DNA of 27,539 bases from an uncultured Lachnospiraceae bacterium (GCA_910587105.1 CAJUMB010000049.1:1-27539), one strand, 5' to 3'. Counted from the first letter of the stretch, positions 14,966-23,103 are shown. Numbers and translations are program-made. Notes: generated by a model not told the origin, from the letters alone.

Positions 14966-15775
14966 TCAACCGTGGGCCACAGTTTGTGGGAGTCCAGCCT
15001 CCCGGCTGACCACATACGCCGTATACTCGTGGTCAAAATGGTATCCCAGCTTCTCAGCCAGCGCAGCTGACCATGGATTCTGCGCATCCCAGCTGGGATA
15101 CCAGCCTCTCTTTATACATTCTAGGATCAGTTTTGCCCCACAGACATAGGCCAGTCCTTTTCTTCTGTGATCCTCCCTGGTTACGATTTCTACCTCGATT
15201 CCCTCCAGATATCCCGAATATGAGGAAGCACCGGCTGCCGGTTCTCCATCTTTCATCACAACGACACCCAGGCCATGCTTTTCATACAGGTCATAATCCG
15301 GATACTGCCATACCCAGTCTCTGCACCACTCCAGCTCCCTGCACCGCCAGAACAATTCCTGATCCATCATTCTCAGTGTATAGCCCTCCGGCAGTGTATC
15401 CACTGCCGCCTGCAGATGCGCACTGTTAAAAATACCGGGTTCTTTTTTGATAGCATAGCGGGTCACTTTTTGCGCCTGCTCTTTATAGCAGTCCTCTATC
15501 ACAGCTGCCCATTTCTCATTCTGGGGAACCAGGATAATCCCGCTCCTGTTGGGATTTGTCCTGTCCCGCCAGGGCTGATACCCTGCAAGTTCCTCATTGG
15601 GCCGCCCAGCCAGGAAACAGAAATCCCCCAGCAAAATCATGGCAGAGGCAGGGTCGTCCAGCGAATCCACATAAAGAGTCCCCATCACATTCTGCAGACA
15701 TGACCAGATCAAAGTTTCCTGCCAGCCGTCAAACAGCGGCGCCGCTTTTTCTGTCTGTTTTGTCTCAAATATCAT
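14966..15775 (-). CDS. GNAT-family acetyltransferase (GNAT_acetyltran type)
   Basis: This 269-residue protein has a variable N-terminal half and a C-terminal GNAT core with GLGVVVMKDGEPAAGASSYS, EVEIVTREDHRRKGLAYVCG (the R-x-x-G/A acetyl-CoA loop) and AEKLGYHFDHEYTAY. It probably transfers acetyl from acetyl-CoA to a small molecule or peptide; the substrate is unknown. The start at 15775 follows GGGTGGTGG, 13 bases after the DUF4253 stop; an in-frame ATG at 15919 would lie inside the DUF4253 gene and is rejected. The two genes form a minus-strand operon, convergent with the Uma2 gene. Confidence 0.88.
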   Translation of the reverse strand: MIFETKQTEKAAPLFDGWQETLIWSCLQNVMGTLYVDSLDDPASAMILLGDFCFLAGRPNEELAGYQPWRDRTNPNRSGIILVPQNEKWAAVIEDCYKEQAQKVTRYAIKKEPGIFNSAHLQAAVDTLPEGYTLRMMDQELFWRCRELEWCRDWVWQYPDYDLYEKHGLGVVVMKDGEPAAGASSYSGYLEGIEVEIVTREDHRRKGLAYVCGAKLILECIKRGWYPSWDAQNPWSAALAEKLGYHFDHEYTAYVVSREAGLPQTVAHG

Positions 15776-15788
15776 ATTCCACCACCCT

Positions 15789-16511
15789 CTAATCCCACCA
15801 GAAATACCACACTTCAGACCCCTCAAGCCCAGCGGCCAATTCCGACAATTTATAGGTACGGGTTCCCTGATCAACCCTGTCTGGACAGAATGCATAGTGC
15901 TCTTTTGCTGCTTCCACACTGTCCACCCCGTTTAACCTGAGGGGTGCGTAAAACTCCATCACATCGTGGGTAAACACTGCAGGAACCGCCTGATATTTCT
16001 CATACCAGTACTTGCAGATGGAAATCATCTCTTCCGGTGCAGGGCACTCGTTCCAGCCGCCCATGGGAAGATACCCGATAATTTCCCATGGATTTTTCAC
16101 CGGGATTTCCAAAAGAAGTGCATCAGCTTCCAACAGTCCGTCGCTGAAAGATATATACCCAATGAACTGACTCAATTCATCTCCCTGTGTCTCATTCCCG
16201 ATAAAATCATCCATCTCCTCTATGCCGAAGTCTTCCATATATTCTTCATACCGTTCATCCAGAATACGCTTTCCATCATCCTGGCACCCGGCAATAATGG
16301 TATCTCTGTCATAATCTTCCTTTACCACATCCTGCAGCCATTCCACCGCGTATTCATCCAGCAGCAGTACCGCCGGATAAAATCCCGCCGTCTTTCCCGC
16401 CTCCAGAGCTTTCCTGTACGCCTGCTCTACTGCTTCCGGAGCCGTCTTCTGTTCAAATATGGTATACTTACACTGAAAACTTTCCGCAATCTGCTTTGTC
16501 AATTCGTTCAT
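15789..16511 (-). CDS. DUF4253 domain protein
   Basis: This 240-residue cytoplasmic acidic protein has a C-terminal part matching DUF4253 (ICKYWYEKYQAVPAVFTHDV, then EAAKEHYAFCPDRVDQG). The N-terminal half contains YPAVLLLDEYAVEWLQDVV. No catalytic motif is known for the family, which appears scattered in bacteria and near polymorphic-toxin or immunity loci. AGGAGG precedes the ATG by eight bases. A 7-bp hairpin sits just upstream in the leader (16535-16552). It is followed after 13 bases by the acetyltransferase gene. Confidence 0.85.
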   Translation of the reverse strand: MNELTKQIAESFQCKYTIFEQKTAPEAVEQAYRKALEAGKTAGFYPAVLLLDEYAVEWLQDVVKEDYDRDTIIAGCQDDGKRILDERYEEYMEDFGIEEMDDFIGNETQGDELSQFIGYISFSDGLLEADALLLEIPVKNPWEIIGYLPMGGWNECPAPEEMISICKYWYEKYQAVPAVFTHDVMEFYAPLRLNGVDSVEAAKEHYAFCPDRVDQGTRTYKLSELAAGLEGSEVWYFWWD

Positions 16512-16534
16512 TTATTTTTCCTCCTAAAGCGGCA

Positions 16535-16552
16535 TGTCTGCTTACGCAGACA
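16535..16552 (-). other. Leader hairpin before the DUF4253 gene
   Basis: TGTCTGC and GCAGACA form a perfect 7-bp stem with a four-base loop immediately upstream of the AGGAGG site (16519-16524). It has no T-run, so it is not a terminator; it may stabilise the mRNA or serve as a binding site. The rest of 16553-16783 shows no supported gene. Confidence 0.4.
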
Positions 16553-16783
16553 CCGCCCACATTCACATTAAATATTTACTGCTCCAGCGGGCAATTTCTA
16601 CGAAGACAGATTTCATGGCTTCCCCGCCTGCCCCCGGACTTTCCCCGGGTATGGGCTCCTTCCTGTCAATCTGCATCCATTCCTCCTTCCGCAGAGCTGA
16701 ACACTGACAGCATGCCCCGGATAGAAAAACTTTCCGGAACATCTGGTTAACTTTTCCTTACCATGTCAGCTTATTCTTCCTAC

Positions 16784-16811
16784 TTGATAAATTTTCCTAA
16801 TATAGTATACT
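16784..16811 (+). promoter_or_regulatory. Sigma-A promoter for the PNPOx-like gene
   Basis: TTGATA (16784-16789) and TATACT (16806-16811) are separated by 16 bases, 45 bases before the start codon at 16857. Confidence 0.7.
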
Positions 16812-16856
16812 TATCTTACCATAACAATTACCTAAACGAAAGGAGTAATATGTAAT

Positions 16857-17255
16857 ATGAGCAGACTAAATGATTTCTTAACAGAAACCGGCGTATTTTT
16901 CCTGGCAACCACAGACAAAAACCAGCCAAAACTGCGTCCCCTGGGCGCCCATCTTCAGATGGACGGCAAAGTAATTTTCGGCGTAGGCAATTTCAAAGAT
17001 GTATACAAACAGCTGACGGCCAATCCCCTCACTGAAATTGCAGCCTGCAAACCCAACGGCGAATGGCTCCGTTATACGGGAAAGGCTGTATTTGAGACAG
17101 ACCCCAAATATGCCCAAGCCGCTTTGGATGCCATGCCCAATCTGAAAAACATCTATAATGAAGAGACAGGGCATAAATTGATGATGTTCCATCTGGAAGA
17201 CGCCAAGGCTGTTGTCATTCAGATGATGGGGGAAGGCACACCCATTGAGGGGTAG
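16857..17255 (+). CDS. Pyridoxamine 5'-phosphate oxidase family flavoprotein
   Basis: This 132-residue single-domain protein has the split-barrel flavin-binding fold: FLTETGVFFLATTDKNQPKL, RPLGAHLQMDGKVIFGVGNF and KDVYKQLTANPLTEIAACK follow the family order. Small members like this one bind FMN or F420-like cofactors and act as reductases or oxidases on unknown substrates; true PdxH is longer and is not implied. AAAGGAG precedes the ATG. The gene stands alone behind its own promoter and converges with the TPM gene, leaving 29 bases between the stops, where a short ACAGC/GCTGT stem may help end transcription. Confidence 0.9.
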   Translation: MSRLNDFLTETGVFFLATTDKNQPKLRPLGAHLQMDGKVIFGVGNFKDVYKQLTANPLTEIAACKPNGEWLRYTGKAVFETDPKYAQAALDAMPNLKNIYNEETGHKLMMFHLEDAKAVVIQMMGEGTPIEG

Positions 17256-17284
17256 ACAGCGCAGGCTGTTTACATAACGGTTTC

Positions 17285-18130
17285 TTAAAACTTCCCCCCG
17301 CCTCCGCCATGGGAAGCGCCGGAAGATGAGGTATGGATACTGCTTCCGGAACTGGTCTGTTGGGGCCTGGCCGTCCGGTGGACGTTCCTGTACAGGAAGA
17401 ATTCGCGGCTGTCTGTGATATGCATACTTCCTTCCCGCACATAGCTGCCGGCTGTCCCCTGGCTGCGGACTGTTTTCAATCTGCCCTTCATAACTGCCAC
17501 AGCAATCAGGGCAGATACCAGCCCGATCCCCAGGGCCGCCAGCATCCAGAGCGGTGACAGCGGTTCGTGGGGAAGATTGGACCGGTCATAAGGTCTGCCC
17601 TTTCTTGCCTGGGCGATAAACTCATCGCACTGACTGATATAAGTCTGAAACGCCGCTTCATAATTTCCATCCGAAAGGTCTTTCAAAAACTGTTCTGACA
17701 GATACTCGATCCCCGCATCGGTAAAAGCCGTGATTCCATACCCGCAGGTTGAAATCCACCAATCCCGGTCCTCCATGGAAATCAGAAGCAGCACCCCGTC
17801 TTTGCCGGAACCATATCCATAACCGTTCTTGTCATAAAAGTCATCTGCATAATCCATGGCAGACGAACCTTGCAGACTATTTGTGGTTACAATCACAATA
17901 TCCATCTTCTGCCTTTCACTGACCTCATCCAGCCGGGCAAGAAGCCCGCTGCTCTCCTGACTGGTCAAAAGCCCTGCTTCATCTGTAAGCCGGGGATGGC
18001 TGCCTGAAGAACTTCCGGCCCCGGCCCAGACCGCCTCTGTCCGGACAATTCCAGCGATTGCGAAAACACAGAGAAAGAGCACCGTCATTGTTACATATAT
18101 CCAATCGATTCGTTCTGACCTTTTCACCAT
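17285..18130 (-). CDS. TPM-domain membrane protein (YgcG/YdjH-like)
   Basis: This 281-residue protein has a membrane segment or signal anchor at about 12-30. An extracytoplasmic TPM domain (about 45-165) follows, with LTDEAGLLTSQESSGLLARL, KMDIVIVTTNSLQG and GKDGVLLLISMEDRDWWIST. A second membrane helix lies near 190-212 and the tail ends in SSSGASHGGGGGKF. The glycine-rich end is typical of YgcG-type proteins. It is the third gene of the SPFH / zinc-ribbon / TPM operon, 15 bases after the zinc-ribbon gene. In Bacillus subtilis the equivalent YdjH works with YdjG and YdjI in the PspA envelope-stress system. The same membrane role is inferred here. Confidence 0.88.
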   Translation of the reverse strand: MVKRSERIDWIYVTMTVLFLCVFAIAGIVRTEAVWAGAGSSSGSHPRLTDEAGLLTSQESSGLLARLDEVSERQKMDIVIVTTNSLQGSSAMDYADDFYDKNGYGYGSGKDGVLLLISMEDRDWWISTCGYGITAFTDAGIEYLSEQFLKDLSDGNYEAAFQTYISQCDEFIAQARKGRPYDRSNLPHEPLSPLWMLAALGIGLVSALIAVAVMKGRLKTVRSQGTAGSYVREGSMHITDSREFFLYRNVHRTARPQQTSSGSSIHTSSSGASHGGGGGKF

Positions 18131-18145
18131 CTCTTTTTGTCCTTC

Positions 18146-19240
18146 CTACAAGATTCCTGCCAGCCATAGAAGCCACATCACACCATATGCTGCCGCACCA
18201 AATAAGACAGTCAGCCCCAGCAGCCATCCCGCTGCCGCTGCTTTATCCACCGGAAGATCTCCCACAAACTTTCCCGTCTGTCCATTCATGGCAAAGGTAT
18301 ACTTGTTCCCATTCCAGTTTGTATGTAATATCCATACGGGGTACAGCGCATATTTAACTCCGCCCCCATACAGCTTTATACTGCTGCTCTCCGGCACCAC
18401 AGAAGTGTACCCGTGCACCGTTGATGCAAATGCCTCCTCTGTGGAACGCTTCACCCGCTGGTTGATACGGCCCATATTTTCCTGTGCCGTCACATCATAT
18501 CTATCTGCCAGATATCCGGCCAGATATGCGGTCTCAAAATCCACCGCCTCAGAGAAATCAAAGGGTTCAATGGATTCCATCAAATCATCCGCCATCTTGG
18601 AGGAACCGTCTGCCGGAACCAGCTCAAAGGCAATGTCACCGCCCCGCTGGACGGAATAATAGCAGGTTTCTGTATAATCATAATCGCTGTCACTCCAGAC
18701 CCTGGTTGTGGACGCTTTATACCGGATATGGGCCTGGACATTGGTATCAAACAGCCAAAACGGCACATAGATACCTTTCACCTCATCAATGTGGTTCTCA
18801 TCCTTGAACACCTTCGGCAGCAGGCGCTTTCCAGTCAAATGCCCGGCCAGCCTCTCTTTTGCCGCCTTTTTATCCAATTTAAAGGGAATTACGCAGTCCG
18901 GGCGCAGGGCCCCTGCAAATTGCTGTGTGATAATCACAGAATTGCCGCAGAAGGGACAGGCAGCGGCCGCCATATTTTCATCGCCCACAATCTCACCACC
19001 GCAGGACTTACATATGTAAGAGCGGAGTCCTTCCTCCTCTCCATCCTTCCACTGGCTGCCTGTGGGCATCTCCCAGTTCATCTCATCCGCCTGCTGGCTC
19101 TGCACCTCCTGGCTGTATTCCTTCAAGGCGTCTATTTCAAACTCTGTATCGCAGTATGGACACTTCATCTTCTGCAGAGAACTGTCAAAGACAACTGCAC
19201 CGCCGCAGCACGGACATTTATATTCCTGTAGGTTTTCCAT
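18146..19240 (-). CDS. Zinc-ribbon membrane protein (YdjG-like)
   Basis: This 364-residue protein begins with two zinc ribbons, CPCC...CPYC (residues about 9-32) and CKSC...CPFC (about 77-98). A beta-rich domain follows, containing KGIYVPFWLFDTNVQAHIRY and a tyrosine-rich YDYTETCYYSV stretch. It closes with one or two C-terminal membrane helices (GWLLGLTVLFGAAAYGVMWL). I start at ATG 19240, directly behind AGGAGGAGGT; an ATG five codons earlier lies within the ribosome site. The position between SPFH and TPM genes matches YdjG of Bacillus, which helps anchor the complex to the membrane. Confidence 0.88.
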   Translation of the reverse strand: MENLQEYKCPCCGGAVVFDSSLQKMKCPYCDTEFEIDALKEYSQEVQSQQADEMNWEMPTGSQWKDGEEEGLRSYICKSCGGEIVGDENMAAAACPFCGNSVIITQQFAGALRPDCVIPFKLDKKAAKERLAGHLTGKRLLPKVFKDENHIDEVKGIYVPFWLFDTNVQAHIRYKASTTRVWSDSDYDYTETCYYSVQRGGDIAFELVPADGSSKMADDLMESIEPFDFSEAVDFETAYLAGYLADRYDVTAQENMGRINQRVKRSTEEAFASTVHGYTSVVPESSSIKLYGGGVKYALYPVWILHTNWNGNKYTFAMNGQTGKFVGDLPVDKAAAAGWLLGLTVLFGAAAYGVMWLLWLAGIL

Positions 19241-19266
19241 ACCTCCTCCTGACATATCTGAATACT

Positions 19267-20520
19267 CTACCTTAAACTTCCCGCCCCAAAAGGTTTTCCA
19301 CAGTTCTGGCAGAATTTCCCACTATTCACTGCACCGCAGGAGCAGACCCATTCTCCTGTGCCGGAGGGCCTTGGTGAACCGCATTCCGGACAGAAATTCC
19401 CAGTGCACACTGTGCCGCAGCTGCACGTCCATCCTCCGGACTGCTGCGCCGCCGGCTGCTGTGGCTGCGGCATCTGCGGCGGTTGTCCCTGCACCTGCCC
19501 GCCCTGCATCTGCTGCTGTCCCATGGCAAAGAGATTCTGCACATTCCCCCCGCCGGCATTCATGGCCATTCCCATCCCCATAAAACCGTTCATGGCTCCT
19601 GCATGGTTGGAAGCCGCAGCTTTCATGGCCTCCGCCTGAGCTCCAGTGAGAACCGCCGCTGCCATGGATGGGTCCCGCATCATGGCCGCCTGCTGGGCAT
19701 CTTTGATCATCTGGGCATCCTCCGGCGGAAGGGTCACTGAGCCCAGGGCGATACTGACCACTTCCAGCCCGCGAAGCTGTCCCCATTTACTGGAAAGCAC
19801 CTGATTCATAGCCGCCTCCAGCTCTGTATTATGGCTGACGATCTGGCTGGGGCGAAGTCCCATGTCCGACAGCTTTCCGAAAGCAGGCTGCAATGCGCTG
19901 ATAAATTCTGTTTTCAGCTGACTGTCCAGCTCATCCCGGGTATATTCCCGCTCCACATTGCCGCAGACTCTGGCGTAAAATGTCAGAGGGTCCGCAATAC
20001 GGTACGAATACACCCCGGAACAGCGGACAGACACATCCATATCCAGTCCGATTCTGGAATCCACCACCCGAAACGGAATGGGATTGGGCGTGCCGAACTT
20101 ATTGTCCACCAGCTCCTTTGTATTGATGTAATAAATCCGCTGATCTCTGCCTGTATCCCCGCCATAGGCAAAGCGCCTGCCGATAGCTGCGAAAGTCTCC
20201 TCAATCACATCCCCCAGACTTCCCGCAAAAATACTGGGCTCCGCAGAAGCATCATAGGTAAACTCCCCCGGTTCTGCACAGAACTCCACAATCTCCCCCT
20301 GCTCTACAATAAGCATGCACTGACCGTCCGCCACAGCAATGCCGCTGCCATTGGAGATAATATTCTCACTGCCCTTTTTGTTGGATGAACGGGAGGAAGT
20401 ACGCCTGCTGCCCTTTACCACCAGCACTTCTTTCTCCATGGCTTCGCAATAGAAAAATTCTTTCCACTGGTCTGCCAATACACCCCCTGCCGCTCCTTTT
20501 GCCGCTTTTATCAGTCCCAT
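19267..20520 (-). CDS. SPFH/Band-7 protein with C-terminal zinc ribbons (YdjI/COG4260-like)
   Basis: This 417-residue protein starts MGLIKAAKGAAGGVLADQWK and has an SPFH domain (about 45-260; GIAVADGQCMLIVEQGEIVE, then VDSRIGLDMDVSVRCSGVYS). A helical, Ala/Met-rich region and a Gln/Pro/Gly-rich linker follow (about 285-365). Two C-terminal zinc ribbons of CSCG...CPECG and CSCG...CQNCG type complete it. Automatic annotation often calls this family virion core protein, which is misleading. SPFH proteins form membrane-associated oligomers. The start at 20520 has AAAGGAG at eight bases; the frame extends upstream but without a better site. It leads the operon with the zinc-ribbon and TPM genes. 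Confidence 0.9.
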   Translation of the reverse strand: MGLIKAAKGAAGGVLADQWKEFFYCEAMEKEVLVVKGSRRTSSRSSNKKGSENIISNGSGIAVADGQCMLIVEQGEIVEFCAEPGEFTYDASAEPSIFAGSLGDVIEETFAAIGRRFAYGGDTGRDQRIYYINTKELVDNKFGTPNPIPFRVVDSRIGLDMDVSVRCSGVYSYRIADPLTFYARVCGNVEREYTRDELDSQLKTEFISALQPAFGKLSDMGLRPSQIVSHNTELEAAMNQVLSSKWGQLRGLEVVSIALGSVTLPPEDAQMIKDAQQAAMMRDPSMAAAVLTGAQAEAMKAAASNHAGAMNGFMGMGMAMNAGGGNVQNLFAMGQQQMQGGQVQGQPPQMPQPQQPAAQQSGGWTCSCGTVCTGNFCPECGSPRPSGTGEWVCSCGAVNSGKFCQNCGKPFGAGSLR

Positions 20521-20619
20521 AACGAAAACTCCTTTCAAAAATCCATATCCGGATAAACAATTGCAAATTTTTTGTTTCACAGCCAGAATCTGAACAAAAT
20601 AGACAAATTCTCCCTCTCC

Positions 20620-20648
20620 ACTATAGCAGAAAACAGCCATCCCCTCAA
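20620..20648 (-). promoter_or_regulatory. Promoter of the SPFH operon
   Basis: On the minus strand, TTGAGG (20643-20648) and TATAGT (20620-20625) have a 17-base spacer. Transcription would start near 20613, leaving a leader of about 90 bases. It lies back to back with the TetR promoter. Confidence 0.6.
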
Positions 20649-20668
20649 TGAGATTTTATAAGATTGTA

Positions 20669-20697
20669 TTGATGTTTCCCGAAAAATGCATTATTAT
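20669..20697 (+). promoter_or_regulatory. Promoter of the TetR-type regulator
   Basis: TTGATG (20669-20674) and TATTAT (20692-20697) have a 17-base spacer, about 40 bases before the chosen start. The -35 regions of this and the divergent SPFH promoter are only about 20 bases apart, so one bound regulator could control both. Confidence 0.55.
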
Positions 20698-20737
20698 GGA
20701 AGGAAAAGTTTTTTGTTTACAAGGAGAATATTTACCC

Positions 20738-21391
20738 ATGGCAGTATATGCAAAAGGCATTGAGACAAAGAAAAGATTCATCTTATCCACTTATCATAAA
20801 CTTTTGGTTCAGGATTCTTCTGAAATCTCTGTGCGGAAACTGGCAGAGGAAAACGGCTGTTCCATCGCAGCTTTATACAAACATTTTGAAAGCCTGGACT
20901 ATCTCATCGCAGTGGCTTCCATCCGCTTCCTGGATGAATATATGGTGGAATATGGAAAACTTATGGACACAGACAAAGATCTTTTGACCATTTATGTAGA
21001 AGGCTGGGAACTTTTCAACCGCTATGCGTTCCAGAGGCCGGACATTTACTACCGGCTGTTCTGGGGGACAGGCAACTCCATCTTTGAAAATGCTTTCCAG
21101 GATTATTTTGAACTTTTCCCAATTATCGGCTCTGAAAAATATACCGCGTATTATTATACGCTGCTTTTTGAGGATGATATGCAAAACCGGGATTTTATCA
21201 TGCTGAGAAGAATCGCAAATATGAATTTGATCAGTGATGACGACGCCCATTACTACAGTTGGTCGAATCCACTGCTTGTGAAAGGACTCCTGGACTGTGC
21301 CATGAAAGAGAATGCTGATAAGCGCAGGGAGCTGGCGGTTACCTGCAATCAGCTGATACGCAGGAATATGCGGCAGGTGATTGGGCAGTGA
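20738..21391 (+). CDS. TetR/AcrR-family transcriptional regulator
   Basis: This 217-residue protein has an N-terminal TetR helix-turn-helix (about 10-60: KRFILSTYHKLLVQDSSEIS, then AEENGCSIAALYKHFESLDY). The helical C-terminal part is rich in aromatic residues and gives no ligand clue. I start at ATG 20738 behind AAGGAG (11 bases); upstream in-frame starts lack a ribosome site. It is transcribed away from the SPFH operon and may regulate it, although no palindrome typical of TetR operators was found between the promoters. A terminator follows. Confidence 0.85.
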   Translation: MAVYAKGIETKKRFILSTYHKLLVQDSSEISVRKLAEENGCSIAALYKHFESLDYLIAVASIRFLDEYMVEYGKLMDTDKDLLTIYVEGWELFNRYAFQRPDIYYRLFWGTGNSIFENAFQDYFELFPIIGSEKYTAYYYTLLFEDDMQNRDFIMLRRIANMNLISDDDAHYYSWSNPLLVKGLLDCAMKENADKRRELAVTCNQLIRRNMRQVIGQ

Positions 21392-21443
21392 TGCTTCCAG
21401 CATTCTGAAACAATATCAATATTTATACCTGACTGCGGAAAAC

Positions 21444-21479
21444 CCGGCTGACCCATGAAAGCCAGCCGGATTGATTTTT
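21444..21479 (+). terminator. Terminator after the TetR-type gene
   Basis: CCGGCTG (21444-21450) and CAGCCGG (21463-21469) form a hairpin followed by ATTGATTTTT. It separates the gene from the convergent mrp gene. Confidence 0.65.
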
Positions 21480-21503
21480 CCCTGAACTAGTTATAGCCCA
21501 CAA

Positions 21504-22340
21504 TTATGAAATCTCCGGCATCACTCTCACACCGTCTGTCAGATAGTCATTCTTCACAGTATGGAAGATTCCTTTATCTGCTGCAGAAGCAAATTCAGAG
21601 TCTACCGGGACTTTTCCCAATACGGGAATATTTAATTCAGCCGCAATTTCATCAATGCGGCTTTCGCCGAATACTTTTAACTCTTTTCCGCAGTCCGGAC
21701 ATTTCACATAGCTGTAGTTTTCTACAATGCCCAGCACGGGTACGTGCATCATGTCTGCCATGTTGTAGGCTTTTTTCACAATCATCCGCACCAGATCCTG
21801 TGGTGAAGTAACGATAACCACTCCATCTATAGGCAGAGACTGGAATACTGTCAGAGGTACATCTCCGGTTCCAGGAGGCATGTCTACCAGCAGATAATCA
21901 ATTTCTTCCCATATCACATCTGTCCAGAACTGTTTCACCATATTAGCGATCACCGGCCCTCTCCAGATTACCGGTGTTTCCTCTGTGGGCAGAAGCAGAT
22001 TCACAGATATGATCTTGATGCCGTTTTCTGTGACCATTGGACGAATGCCATTCTCATCTGCAGAAGCAGCTCCTTTTAATCCGTACATTTTAGGGATGGA
22101 CGGCCCGGTTACATCGGCGTCCATGATTCCCACACGGTAACCTTTTTCAACCAGCTGGTTGGCCAGGGAAGCTGCCATAAAGGATTTTCCAACGCCGCCC
22201 TTTCCGCTGACAATGCCGATTACCCGGCGGATTTCTGAAAACTGATTACATACTTCTTTCGGGATTCCATTCTCTTTCTTTTCTTTGCAGCCAGCGCAGT
22301 CCTCTTTCGTGCAGCTGCTGTTGTCGCATTCTTTTGCCAT
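21504..22340 (-). CDS. mrp: Mrp/NBP35-family Fe-S cluster carrier ATPase
   Basis: This 278-residue P-loop ATPase has a deviant Walker A GIVSGKGGVGKS near residue 45, the MDADVTGPSIPKM signature, DMPPGTGDVPLT and a C-terminal CPDC pair (YVKCPDCGKEL) that can hold a bridging 4Fe-4S cluster at a dimer interface. The N-terminus adds a Cys-rich extension (about residues 5-18: C..SC....C..C), as in NBP35-type members, suggesting a second cluster. It delivers clusters to apo-proteins in the cytoplasm. It sits 18 bases after the CsoR-like gene in one operon, which suggests linked metal or Fe-S homeostasis. Confidence 0.93.
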   Translation of the reverse strand: MAKECDNSSCTKEDCAGCKEKKENGIPKEVCNQFSEIRRVIGIVSGKGGVGKSFMAASLANQLVEKGYRVGIMDADVTGPSIPKMYGLKGAASADENGIRPMVTENGIKIISVNLLLPTEETPVIWRGPVIANMVKQFWTDVIWEEIDYLLVDMPPGTGDVPLTVFQSLPIDGVVIVTSPQDLVRMIVKKAYNMADMMHVPVLGIVENYSYVKCPDCGKELKVFGESRIDEIAAELNIPVLGKVPVDSEFASAADKGIFHTVKNDYLTDGVRVMPEIS

Positions 22341-22358
22341 GTCGTGTATACTCCTTTG

Positions 22359-22721
22359 CTATTTGATAAACTGGTCGATCGCCTTCTCCAACTCTGCCAG
22401 GGCCTGCTTGTCTCCGTGTTCCACTGCATCTACAATACAGTGTTCAATGTGGTCCTGAAGTATAACCTTCCCTGTGTTGTTGATGGCAGACTTTACTGCA
22501 GATAACTGAACCAATACTTCACTGCAGTCCCTTCCGGATTCCACCATTTTCTTTATAGATTCCAGATGGCCAATAGCGCGGGAAAGCCGGTTGATAACCG
22601 CTTTTGTATGGGTATGGCTGTGGGTATGCCCGTGGCCGTGCTCATGTTCATGGGTATGTTCCACAACAGTTCCGTTTTCCAGAACATGTTTGTGGAAGTG
22701 CTGATTTTCGCTTTTGTTCAT
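22359..22721 (-). CDS. CsoR/FrmR-family metal-sensing repressor with His-rich N-terminus
   Basis: This 120-residue protein contains the four-helix DUF156 core (about 39-120). Cys66, His91 and Cys95 match the C-H-C ligand set of Cu(I)-sensing CsoR. The first 38 residues are unusual: nine histidines alternate with other residues from 22 to 38, and three more lie at 8-12, giving a metal-chelating tail. It probably represses its own operon and is released on metal binding. Metal identity (copper, nickel or zinc) cannot be settled from sequence. The start ATG follows GGAGG. It is first in the operon with mrp. Confidence 0.9.
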   Translation of the reverse strand: MNKSENQHFHKHVLENGTVVEHTHEHEHGHGHTHSHTHTKAVINRLSRAIGHLESIKKMVESGRDCSEVLVQLSAVKSAINNTGKVILQDHIEHCIVDAVEHGDKQALAELEKAIDQFIK

Positions 22722-22782
22722 GCTGCCTCCGTTTTTTGCATTTTTGCGTATCCTGCGTCATCTGTATCAATATATGATCTGG

Positions 22783-22855
22783 CAGTTCCTTATCTGCTTA
22801 ATATGGCGTATCGATTGTATGGCATTATTATAACAAGTTAGGAACTGTATGTAAA
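22783..22855 (-). promoter_or_regulatory. Promoter and inverted repeat of the CsoR-mrp operon
   Basis: On the minus strand TTTACA (22850-22855) and TATAAT (22827-22832) have a 17-base spacer. An 8-bp element reads AGGAACTG at 22840-22847, inside that spacer, and its exact inverse CAGTTCCT lies at 22783-22790 in the leader. The pair could be an operator for the encoded repressor, though CsoR sites are normally contiguous and G-rich. The leader is about 100 bases. Confidence 0.6.
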
Positions 22856-22872
22856 TAACCTATGTCATTTGC

Positions 22873-23103
22873 TTATTTGATTTCTGTAAAGGAGTATCGC
22901 TGTGATATGTCGGAGGTACGGATATCGTAGATGACTGTGCCATCTTCCAGTACAGACTTCTCATAGCTCACATCTTCTCCCTTGAATTTGTTTTTGATAA
23001 AGGCGTCCAGGTCTTCGATTTCCAGTTCCTCTACAAAGACATCCCGCATCTGATTCCCGGAACAAAGGTTAAAAATCTCCCATACTGCTTCGTATTCTTT
23101 CAA
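22873..23103 (-). CDS. Small conserved protein coupled to the histidine kinase
   Basis: This 76-residue protein runs from a TTG start (23101-23103), seven bases after GGAGG, and reads LKEYEAVWEIFNLCSGNQMR at its start with QRYSFTEIK at the end. The TTGA overlaps the kinase stop, so translation is probably coupled. I recall similar small unnamed proteins (a pattern of W-x-x-C-x-x-NQMRD-x-F-x-EE and a terminal FTE) in diverse anaerobes, so it is likely real and conserved, but its function is unknown. An ATG 12 codons upstream lies inside the kinase gene and lacks a ribosome site. No membrane segment. Confidence 0.75.
   Translation of the reverse strand: MKEYEAVWEIFNLCSGNQMRDVFVEELEIEDLDAFIKNKFKGEDVSYEKSVLEDGTVIYDIRTSDISQRYSFTEIK

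Noticed and set aside
16624..16660. CCCGG/CCGGG stem-loop considered as a terminator
   Set aside because: Short stem and no T-run in either direction.
16563..16742. A 59-codon minus-strand frame upstream of the DUF4253 gene
   Set aside because: It is open from ATG to TGA but has a badly spaced ribosome site, ordinary composition, and no recognisable family; probably chance.
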